Below, one piece after another: positions 43,426 to 51,032 of a stretch of DNA of 64,000 bases. Origin of the DNA: Actimicrobium sp035984655 (GTDB taxonomy: Bacteria > Pseudomonadota > Gammaproteobacteria > Burkholderiales > Burkholderiaceae_D); assembly GCF_035984655.1 (NCBI RefSeq), contig NZ_JAXCHT010000022.1, forward strand, positions 1-64,000. Direction: 5' to 3'. The notes under the pieces were generated by a model that ran no database searches, was not told where the DNA came from, and saw nothing but the letters and a program-made list of their open reading frames with translations. Every line of letters starts with the position of its first letter. The stretch's first letter is position 1. Both the position numbers and the translations under genes were made by a program.

Positions 43426-44238
43426 ATGTCACGTCGTCTCGTTTTGCAATTATCGTTCGCCGCCTTGCTGGGCCTGTTCGGGTCATCCGCCGGTGCGCAA
43501 CAAATCATCAAGCTGTCGACCACTACCAGCACGGAGAATTCCGGCCTGCTGACCTGGCTGCTGCCCGAATTCGAAAAGCAGTACAACGCCAAGGTGCAAG
43601 TCATTTCGGTCGGTACCGGCAAGGCGCTGGAGCTGGCCAAGAACGGCGATGTCGATGTCACGCTGGTGCATGCGCGCGCGTCGGAAGACAAGTTCATGGC
43701 CGAAGGCTACGGCGTCAACCGGCGCGATGTGATGTTCAACGACTTCATCATTGTCGGACCAACCAGTGATCCGGCCGGAATCGCCGGCAGCAAGGACCTG
43801 GCCCGCAGCCTCACTAAACTGGTCGACGGCAACGCGCGCTTCATTTCACGCGGCGACAATTCCGGCACCGACCAGATGGAGCAGTCGTACTGGAAGCGCA
43901 TCGGCAAGAAGCCGCAAGGTAATGCGTATGTCTCAGCCGGGCTCGGCATGGGAGAGGTTCTGACGATGGCGGCGGAATTGCAGGCCTACACACTGACCGA
44001 CCGCGCGACGTTTTATGCTTACCGTGCCAAAACCGGGTTGTCGATTGCCGTCGAAGGCGACAAGGCCATGTTCAACCCGTACGGCATCATCGCCGTGAAT
44101 CCGGCGCGTTATCCTGATGCCAATTTCAAGGGCGCGATGCAACTGGTTGAATGGATCACGTCGCCGGCCGGACAGCAGCGCATCGCAGCATTTCAGGTCA
44201 GCGGCCAACAGGTATTCTTTCCCTCGGCGGGGCGTTGA
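43426..44238 (+). CDS. tupA: Tungstate-binding periplasmic protein
   Basis: A 270-residue solute-binding protein with a signal peptide (cleaved near SAGA-QQ). The mature start KLSTTTSTENSGLLTWLLPEF is the TupA hallmark (TTTST binds the oxyanion); VHARASEDKF and RGDNSGTDQMEQSYWK follow. TupA prefers tungstate over molybdate by a wide margin. AAAGGGA precedes ATG 43426. The order tupBCA differs from the more usual tupABC. Confidence 0.92.
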   Translation: MSRRLVLQLSFAALLGLFGSSAGAQQIIKLSTTTSTENSGLLTWLLPEFEKQYNAKVQVISVGTGKALELAKNGDVDVTLVHARASEDKFMAEGYGVNRRDVMFNDFIIVGPTSDPAGIAGSKDLARSLTKLVDGNARFISRGDNSGTDQMEQSYWKRIGKKPQGNAYVSAGLGMGEVLTMAAELQAYTLTDRATFYAYRAKTGLSIAVEGDKAMFNPYGIIAVNPARYPDANFKGAMQLVEWITSPAGQQRIAAFQVSGQQVFFPSAGR

Positions 44239-44488
44239 ATTTGCGCCGACGCAACTGTGAATGCGTGTTTCGGCGATACAACTTTACTTTGATGTAACCA
44301 ACAGTCACTATAAAGCCGTTACTGCCGATGCATTTTTCGGCAACGTTTCAGGGGGACCGTTGGCACTGGCACCTTCCTTTGCTGCATGCAGCGCCATTGC
44401 TGCTGGTCTCCCGGGTTGTCCGTTCGGCGATGCGGCAGGCCGCGTGCGCTCCGGTTTCGCGAACGGACGTCAATCGACGGAGGCCCCC

Positions 44489-45025
44489 ATGAACAGCATC
44501 CGGCTAGGACGCAGCCGAGTCAACATCGACGAACTCATGCACGATGCGTTTCACGCGATTGCACGGCGCGCCCAGGCGCGTTCGATCCGGGTGACGATGT
44601 GCGTGCCGGCGGCCATGCCGACCCTGTTCGCGGAGGGCGACCTGTTGCGGGTGGCACTCGACAATTTGCTGGAGAACGCCCTGCGCTACAGCGACAAGGG
44701 CGGGCGCATCGATGTCGAAGCGGAAGAAACCGAGCGTGAAATCGTGATCAGGGTCTGCGATGATGGCTGGCTGATCGAGCCAAGCGACCAGCCGCACGTG
44801 TTCGACCGGTTCTTTCGTGCCAATGGATCGGGCGGACGTCGGCCCGACGGGCTCGGACTGGGGCTTTACCTTGCCAATGAAATCGTCGCGTTGCACGCGG
44901 GTCGCATCACGGTGTCGAGCGCGCCAGGCGCCGGCAACGTTTTCGCCATTCATTTGAGCAAGTCATTGCTGGCCCACGAAGCGCGGCATGAGGCGGAATT
45001 GGTTGCCGATAGCCGACAGCGTTAA
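44489..45025 (+). CDS. Stand-alone HATPase domain protein (histidine kinase-like)
   Basis: A 178-residue protein with a GHKL ATPase fold: N box LLENALRYSDKGG, G1 box CDDGWLIE and G2 box GLGLGLYLANEI. There is no sensor, HAMP or phospho-acceptor His domain, and no response regulator gene is adjacent. The G1 box lacks the second Gly of DxGxG. CGGAGG five bases before ATG 44489 gives a strong start. It could be a remnant of a larger kinase or an ATP-binding regulator of the RsbW/anti-sigma kind. Confidence 0.75.
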   Translation: MNSIRLGRSRVNIDELMHDAFHAIARRAQARSIRVTMCVPAAMPTLFAEGDLLRVALDNLLENALRYSDKGGRIDVEAEETEREIVIRVCDDGWLIEPSDQPHVFDRFFRANGSGGRRPDGLGLGLYLANEIVALHAGRITVSSAPGAGNVFAIHLSKSLLAHEARHEAELVADSRQR

Positions 45026-45161
45026 CGCAACCTCCATCCAGCACGATTTTCCACCGGTACTTGCGGAACCGTCAACATCGTTGGCCGGTCGAAGCGAGTG
45101 GTTTCACGCTGCCTTTTCAACGGCCCCTTCCTGCATTTCTTTCGCCTGTCAGGTTCTGCCC

Positions 45162-47336
45162 ATGAACCCTGCATTCAACGGTTTGATGCGTCCGGCTTTT
45201 TCACGTAAAGCGACGGCGCATGTATTTTCAAATGCGGCCTGGATTGCCGCCATGGTGGATGTCGAGGCGGAGCTGGCCAAAGCGCTGGCGCGCCACGGCG
45301 TGATTGATGACAGCGTTGCCGTGCAGATTGCCGACTGCTGCCGTGATGCTTCTGCCAATGCCGCCGAACTGGCGGACCGGATGGCCGCCACCGACAACCC
45401 GGTGGATGCATTGCTGCAGCATCTGACGACGGCGGTCGCATCGCGCGATGCCGATGCCGCCAATTTTGTGCACTGGGGCGCCACCAACCTTGACCTGATC
45501 GATACCGCAATGGTGCTGCAATTGCGCGCCGCGCTGGACCTGATCGAGGTGGACCTCGAAGCATTGATCGGCCTGCTGGCGCAACGCTCCGAGCAGTATC
45601 GACACACGGCACAAGCGGGCCGAAATGGCATGCAGCAGGTGCTGCCGGTCACCTTTGGCTTGAAGACCGCCAGCTGGCTCGATGCCCTGATGCGCCATCA
45701 GCAGCGCCTGTCGGCAATCCGGCCGCGGCTGCTGGCGCTGCAGTTCGGCGGCGCGGCCGGGATCCTTGCCAGCCTTGGCGCCAATGCCCTGCCGATTGCC
45801 GAGGAGCTTGCCAGTGCGCTTGACCTGACGATGCCGGACATGCCGTGGCTGAGCCAGCGTGATCGCTTTGCCGAAGTTGCCAGCGTGCTGGGTATGCTGG
45901 TCGGCTCGCTCGGAAAAATGGCCGGCGACATGGCCATGTTGTCCCAAATCGAAGTTGCCGAACTCCACCTGCAGGAAGGCGCCGCCAGCCTTGCCACGCC
46001 GACGTCGCCTGGCATCCCGCGGGAGTGCGCAGTCGCGCTGTCGGCGGCCCAGCGCGTGCCCGCGCTGGTGGCGACCATGCTGGCCGGCATGATGCAGGAA
46101 AGTGAATCAGGCACGGTCGAGATTGAATGGGACACCCTGCCGCACATCGTGATGCTGTGCGCGACGGCGCTGGAACAGATGCGCGCGGCAGTGGCCGGCA
46201 TGAGCGTTGACGCGACCCGCATGCGCACCAATCTCGACCTGACGCGCGGGCAGATTCTGGCCGAGGCCGTCATGGTCGCGCTGACGCCAAAGCTTGGTCG
46301 TGGCGCTGCCAGCCTGCTGCTGCGGGACGCCTGTTCCACGGTTGCGCGCAGCGGCCTGCACCTGCGCGAGGTGCTCGACCAACTGCCCGCAGTGACTGCC
46401 CACCTGGGCCCGGCCGAGCTGGACCGCCTGCTGGAGCCCGCCTCCTACTACGGCCAGTCGGCAATGTTCGTTGAACGCGTATTGCAGACCCACCGCCAGA
46501 CCCTCCATCGTCCCCTATCCACCGGAGTACTCAACATGCCGACACTTGAATCCAGTAGCGTGAACCTGAACTATCAGCTCGAAGGCAGCGCCGATGCGCC
46601 ATGCCTGATTCTGTCCAATCCGCTTGGTGCGACGCTCGATATCTGGGCTCCGCAAATGCCATCGCTGCTGGAACACTTTCGCGTGCTGCGTTACGACACT
46701 CGCGGCCAGGGACAATCGAGTGTGCCCGAGGGGCCCTACACGATTGCGCAAATGGCCGGCGATGTATTGGCGTTGATGGATCATCTCGGCATCGTGCGCA
46801 GTCACTACTGCGGCTTGTCGATGGGCGGGATGACCGGGATGTGGCTGGCAATCAATCATCCGGCCCGGATTGACCGCTTGGTCCTGGCCAACACTGCGCC
46901 CTTGCTCGGGCCGCAATCGATCTGGGATGAGCGTATCGAACAGGTGCGCCAGCACGGCATGCGCGCCATCGCCGAGACGATGATGGACCGCTGGTTCACG
47001 CGCGATTTCCAGCAGCACGCTGTGCATCAGGTCCACATCGTGCACGACATGTTGCTGCACACACCCGTGGCCGGCTACATTGCCGGTTGCCATGCGGTGC
47101 GTGACATGGACCTGCGCGACAGCCTGGTCAACATCAACGCGCCGACGCTGGTGATTGGCGGACGCCATGACAAGAGCACTGCGCCGGCGCAGACGCGCCG
47201 CCTGGCCGAACACATCAACGGCGCGCGCTACCTTGAACTGAACGCTGCCCATCTGACCAACTGGGAAGTGGCACAGAGTTTCACTGCTAACGTGGTGGAG
47301 TTCTTACTGGCGCGGTCGGCGCTGCCGGTGCATTGA
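45162..47336 (+). CDS. pcaBD: PcaB-PcaD fusion (carboxymuconate cycloisomerase-like plus enol-lactonase)
   Basis: A 724-residue fusion. Residues 1-457 match 3-carboxy-cis,cis-muconate cycloisomerase (fumarase superfamily); residues 458-724 match 3-oxoadipate enol-lactonase (alpha/beta hydrolase) with GLSMGGMTG, GGRHDKS and AAHLTNW as the triad regions. These are consecutive protocatechuate-pathway steps. The PcaD half seems complete. The PcaB half departs at key places: HWGATNLD instead of HWGATSQD, and SLATPTSPGIP where SSTMPHKxNP is expected. GGAG lies nine bases before the internal ATG 46535, so PcaD may also be made alone. Confidence 0.85.
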   Translation: MNPAFNGLMRPAFSRKATAHVFSNAAWIAAMVDVEAELAKALARHGVIDDSVAVQIADCCRDASANAAELADRMAATDNPVDALLQHLTTAVASRDADAANFVHWGATNLDLIDTAMVLQLRAALDLIEVDLEALIGLLAQRSEQYRHTAQAGRNGMQQVLPVTFGLKTASWLDALMRHQQRLSAIRPRLLALQFGGAAGILASLGANALPIAEELASALDLTMPDMPWLSQRDRFAEVASVLGMLVGSLGKMAGDMAMLSQIEVAELHLQEGAASLATPTSPGIPRECAVALSAAQRVPALVATMLAGMMQESESGTVEIEWDTLPHIVMLCATALEQMRAAVAGMSVDATRMRTNLDLTRGQILAEAVMVALTPKLGRGAASLLLRDACSTVARSGLHLREVLDQLPAVTAHLGPAELDRLLEPASYYGQSAMFVERVLQTHRQTLHRPLSTGVLNMPTLESSSVNLNYQLEGSADAPCLILSNPLGATLDIWAPQMPSLLEHFRVLRYDTRGQGQSSVPEGPYTIAQMAGDVLALMDHLGIVRSHYCGLSMGGMTGMWLAINHPARIDRLVLANTAPLLGPQSIWDERIEQVRQHGMRAIAETMMDRWFTRDFQQHAVHQVHIVHDMLLHTPVAGYIAGCHAVRDMDLRDSLVNINAPTLVIGGRHDKSTAPAQTRRLAEHINGARYLELNAAHLTNWEVAQSFTANVVEFLLARSALPVH

Positions 47337-47625
47337 GTGTTGGGCTTGTCGGCTTGACGTTGGATCCGGCGAGCGTGAATGTGTCGGCCGAGAGCAGAGA
47401 AACCTGAGGTCGTGACGGTTGCCTTGGCGCGTCGCGCTCAACAACAGCAAGTGCAAGCGGGCCCGCCTTGATGCGGGTCCGTGGCAGCGCGATACGTGGC
47501 TTTGCGCCGCCAGGTCGAGGCGCGGGCGAGGTCACGGTGCTCGCGCGAAGACAGTCTGATGGTGCCGCCGGTCGCGCTGGCGTGCAGGCTCCGGCAGGGC
47601 GTTGATTGATCGAGATGGTCAGCAT
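47287..47625 (-). CDS. Pro/Ala-rich small protein coupled to a chaperone-like gene
   Basis: A frame of 112 residues starting MLTISINQRPAGACTPARPAAP, disordered and rich in Pro, Ala, Arg and Ser. Its ATG overlaps the stop of the upstream CesT-like gene, which suggests coupled translation. Its 3' end runs 50 bases antisense into pcaBD. It could be a chaperone substrate or chance. No family recognised. Confidence 0.4.
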   Translation of the reverse strand: MLTISINQRPAGACTPARPAAPSDCLRASTVTSPAPRPGGAKPRIALPRTRIKAGPLALAVVERDAPRQPSRPQVSLLSADTFTLAGSNVKPTSPTLNAPAAPTAPVRTPPR

Positions 47626-48101
47626 GGCGCGTGATCCTGCAGATTCAGCGTGCGCCGCACCGAGGCATGATTGCGCAGCGCGGGACGATTGAGATGGCCA
47701 CCGACATCGCGGTGGTGCCGGTTGAAGTAATTGACCCGGTGCGCAATCAGCCGCAGTTGCGCCAGCAGCTTTTCTGCAGTCAGGCCGGGCAGCGCCATTT
47801 TTTCGATCAGGACCACACTGTCCGTGGCGGCCGACACACTGAATGTGCTCTGGCGCGAGCGCATCATCAGGAAATTTTCCTTCAGCATCAGCGGATACAG
47901 GCGGGCTTGCTGCTCCAGTCCGAGAGGGCCGAAATCGGCGTAAATGAAGAGCGCATCCGGTCCTGCCTTGGGCTGCTGAGTGAGCGCGAACGTCACCCCC
48001 TCGAACTCGATGCCATCGCCGCGCAGAATATGCTGCGCCGAGGCAAATCCGGTCAGCGCACACAGCGCTTCGATCAGCTGTCTAAAGTCAACATGGCCCA
48101 T
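47619..48101 (-). CDS. Type III chaperone-like protein (CesT fold)
   Basis: A 160-residue protein with the CesT/SycE-like pattern: an N-terminal helix (DFRQLIEALCALTGF), strands around IEFEGVTFALTQQPK and ALFIYADFGPLG, then LYPLMLKENFLMM. A long C-terminal helix ends in basic residues. CesT proteins are dimeric chaperones of type III secretion effectors. ATG 48101 is the likely start. A second CesT-like gene is divergent 151 bases away. No secretion apparatus genes are in the window. Confidence 0.72.
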   Translation of the reverse strand: MGHVDFRQLIEALCALTGFASAQHILRGDGIEFEGVTFALTQQPKAGPDALFIYADFGPLGLEQQARLYPLMLKENFLMMRSRQSTFSVSAATDSVVLIEKMALPGLTAEKLLAQLRLIAHRVNYFNRHHRDVGGHLNRPALRNHASVRRTLNLQDHAPC

Positions 48102-48251
48102 ACCGCTCAGCTCTCCGTTTGCCTTCACTCGCAATAGGTAACTGGCGGCCGATGCCGGTTCCGTTATCGCTGCCGATGTTTTGCATGGCCGTTGCGGAAC
48201 TGCAAGGCGCGGGCGGCAACACATCGTCAAGCATAGTCACGGAGGGGTTGC

Positions 48252-48686
48252 ATGAAACAACAGTTCGAAGCGCTGGTGCGCGCCTTTTGCGAAGCCGAGC
48301 AATTTGCCTGGCCGGACATTTTGATCGATGGCGAACCGGTCGAACTGGAGGGGGTGGAATTTTCATTCCTGTATGACGACGAGTTTGCCCCCGACGCGAT
48401 GCATTTGCGGGTTGTTTTCGGCCCCGCGCCGCTCAAGGACGAGACCGCGATCTTCCAGATGTTGCTCAATGAAAATCACATCGGTTACCTCGGCGAGGGC
48501 CCCGGCTTTTGCGTCTCGCCGTCGACCGGCAACGTGCTGTACATGCTGAAGTTGCCATTGGATCAGACCACGCCAGAATTGCTCGCAGCGACGCTGGTGT
48601 ATTTCACCGAGAAAGTCGCGGAATGGCGGCGCACCTATTTCCTGCCGCCACCGATGGCGCGGCGGCATCGGCTGCATTTTTCGTAG
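48252..48686 (+). CDS. Type III chaperone-like protein (CesT fold), second copy
   Basis: A 144-residue acidic protein: QFEALVRAFCEAEQFAW helix, LEGVEFSFLYDDEF and HLRVVFGPAPL strands, then MLLNENHIGYLGEGPGF and the C-terminal TEKVAEWRRTYF helix. The layout parallels its divergent neighbour, suggesting an old duplication. GGAGG lies seven bases before ATG 48252. Effector partner unknown. Confidence 0.75.
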   Translation: MKQQFEALVRAFCEAEQFAWPDILIDGEPVELEGVEFSFLYDDEFAPDAMHLRVVFGPAPLKDETAIFQMLLNENHIGYLGEGPGFCVSPSTGNVLYMLKLPLDQTTPELLAATLVYFTEKVAEWRRTYFLPPPMARRHRLHFS

Positions 48687-48699
48687 CAGCGGGCGGACG

Positions 48700-48729
48700 A
48701 AAAAAAGGCCCCTGTCTTCAGGAGCCTTT
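48700..48729 (-). terminator. Intrinsic terminator of the M13 peptidase gene
   Basis: AAAGGCCCCTG and CAGGAGCCTTT (one mismatch) form a hairpin with a TCTT loop. On the minus strand it is followed by seven Ts. It sits about 35 bases past the peptidase stop and may also end the convergent CesT-like transcript. Confidence 0.85.
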
Positions 48730-48762
48730 CGGGGGCATGCGAAGCGGGTCAGCGGCTACGCA

Positions 48763-50814
48763 TCACCAGATGATCACCCGCTGCGCTGGCGGCAGATACA
48801 TCTTGTCGCCTTCCTTCACATCAAACGCGCTGTAGAAGCCGGGTTGATTCGACACGGCGCCATTGGCCCGGTATTTGGCCGGCGAATGCGGATCGGTCTT
48901 AATCTGCACGATGGTTTGCGAATCGCGTGCCTTGGCGCGCCAGACCTGCGCCCAACCCAGATAGAGGCGTTGGTCGCCGGTCAGGCCATCGAGCACCGGC
49001 GGTGTCTTGCCGGCCAGCGACAGATGATAGGCCTTGTACGCAATGGCCAGTCCCGAGTTGTCGGCGATGTTCTCGCCGAGCGTCAGCGCGCCGTTGATGT
49101 TGTAGCCGGGCAGCGGCGAGTAGGCGTTGTACTGGTCGACCAGCATCTTGGTCTTGGCGGCAAACTTGACGTGGTCTTCCTTGGTCCACCAGTCGCGCAG
49201 ATTGCCGTCGCCATCGTATTGCGCGCCCTGATCGTCAAAGCCGTAACTGATTTCATGGCCAATCACACCACCGATGCCACCGTAGTTGACGGCGTCGTCG
49301 GCATTCGCATCGAAGAACGGCGGCTGCAGGATCGCTGCCGGAAACACGATTTCGTTGAGCTCCGGATTGTAGTAAGCATTCACGGTTTGCGGTGTCATGC
49401 CCCACTCATCGCGATCGATCGGCTTGCCGAGCTTGTTGATCTCGAATTGATACGCAAAGGTGGATGCGCGCATGACATTGCCAACCAGGTCATCCTTGGC
49501 AATCACGACGCTGGAATAATCCTTCCACTTGTTCGGATAGCCGATCTTCGGCGTGAACTTGGCCAGCTTGATTTGCGCTTCCTTCTTGGTCTCCGGGCTC
49601 ATCCAGTCAATCGTGTCGATGCTCTGGCGATAGGCCTCCAGCAAATTCTTCACCAGCGCTTCCATGTGGGCCTTGCGCTCCGGCGGGAAATGCTCGCTCA
49701 CATAGACTTTGCCGAGTGCTTCGCCGAGCGCCGATTCAACCAGATGCACGCTGCGCTTCCAGCGTGGCTCGTCTTCCGGAACGCCGCGCAGGGCGGTGCT
49801 CTTGTAGGCGAAATTGGCGTCGACGTACGGCTTCGACAGCAGTCGTGCGTAGCTGCTGATGAGCTGCACTTCGAAGTATTTTTTCCAGACCGCCAGCGGC
49901 GCCTTCTGGTAAATCGCGTTGAAGCCCTTCAGATAGCTCGGCTGGCTGACGATGACGTAGTTCACCTTGCCGTCAATCCCGGCCTGGGTGCGCCAGCTGG
50001 TCCAGTCATATTTCGGCGTCAGCGCGTCGAGCTTGGCGAAGTCGAGCTTGTTGTAGGTCTTGACCGGATCGCGGTTCTCGACATTGGTCCACTGCACCTT
50101 GGCCAGATCGGTTTCGAGCGCGAGGACTTCCCGGGCGCCGGCATTGGCGGCCTTGTCGCCGGCCATGGCCAGCACTGTTGCGACAAATTCCTGGTACTTG
50201 GCGCGCGCTGCCGACAGCTTTGCGTCCTTTGGCTTGAGGTAGTAATCGCGATCCGGCAGGCCGAGTCCGGACTGGCTCAGGTCGACTACGTACTTGGTCG
50301 AATCCTTGGCATCCTGATGCACATTCGGCGCGTACGGCGTATTGACGCCAATCTGGTTCAGATGTGCAATCAGCGCCGGGATTTCCTTCTTGTCTTTCAG
50401 CGCCGCGATTTTCGCCAGTTCTGCCTCGAGTGGTTTCAGGCCCAGTTCATCGAGCTTTTTTTCATCCATGAAGCTGGCGTACAGGTCACCGATCTTGCGG
50501 CTTTCGGAATTGGCTGGCGCATTCGCATCCTTGGCGGCGTTCTCGATGATCGCCCGCAACTGCGGCAGGGTGTCGTCGCGCAGCTTGGCAAACGAGCCCC
50601 AGCTTGCCTTGTCGGCCGGGATCTCTGTGGTGGCCAGCCATTTGCCGCTGACGTAATTGAAGAAATCGTCCTGGGCGCGTACGCCCTTGTCCATATATTG
50701 CAGGTCGACGCCGGTTGCCAGTTGTGCTGGCTTCCCGCTCGACGGTACATCGGCCGCAACGGCGACGCCGGCGGCCATGCTCAGATAGAGCGCATTCACC
50801 CAATTACGATTCAT
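48763..50814 (-). CDS. M13 family metallopeptidase with altered HEXXH
   Basis: A 683-residue exported neprilysin/PepO-type protein. The signal peptide is about residues 1-22, followed by DDFFNYVSGKWL. The C-terminal catalytic domain has NAYYNPELNEIVFPAAIL, ENIADNSGLA (third zinc ligand and its partner) and the family's C-terminal VIIW. The zinc motif reads GHEISYGFDD (His520 to Tyr524): the second His is Tyr, a one-base change from CAC/CAT. If not a sequencing error, activity is doubtful. AAGGA seven bases upstream supports ATG 50814. Confidence 0.9.
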   Translation of the reverse strand: MNRNWVNALYLSMAAGVAVAADVPSSGKPAQLATGVDLQYMDKGVRAQDDFFNYVSGKWLATTEIPADKASWGSFAKLRDDTLPQLRAIIENAAKDANAPANSESRKIGDLYASFMDEKKLDELGLKPLEAELAKIAALKDKKEIPALIAHLNQIGVNTPYAPNVHQDAKDSTKYVVDLSQSGLGLPDRDYYLKPKDAKLSAARAKYQEFVATVLAMAGDKAANAGAREVLALETDLAKVQWTNVENRDPVKTYNKLDFAKLDALTPKYDWTSWRTQAGIDGKVNYVIVSQPSYLKGFNAIYQKAPLAVWKKYFEVQLISSYARLLSKPYVDANFAYKSTALRGVPEDEPRWKRSVHLVESALGEALGKVYVSEHFPPERKAHMEALVKNLLEAYRQSIDTIDWMSPETKKEAQIKLAKFTPKIGYPNKWKDYSSVVIAKDDLVGNVMRASTFAYQFEINKLGKPIDRDEWGMTPQTVNAYYNPELNEIVFPAAILQPPFFDANADDAVNYGGIGGVIGHEISYGFDDQGAQYDGDGNLRDWWTKEDHVKFAAKTKMLVDQYNAYSPLPGYNINGALTLGENIADNSGLAIAYKAYHLSLAGKTPPVLDGLTGDQRLYLGWAQVWRAKARDSQTIVQIKTDPHSPAKYRANGAVSNQPGFYSAFDVKEGDKMYLPPAQRVIIW

Positions 50815-51032
50815 CGACTTGTCCTTTTTGGTTTTTCCGGCCTGCGATCGGCAAGGCAGGATGAGAAATTTACCATAGCTGGAGATGGTCATGAAGAGGT
50901 CATCCATTTGCAGTACCGATTTGCCATTTTTTGGTTCAGAATAGGGCCTTTGTAAAATCCCGAGTCGCCACGCCACTGAATTCACTGCGGTGTCGCGCGC
51001 CAATGAACATGTTGAACCGGAGAGATCACCGC

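Noticed and set aside
47630..48063. Upstream part of a long minus-strand frame ending at 47287
   Set aside because: It is a shifted-frame shadow of the CesT-like gene; only the part from ATG 47625 is worth considering.
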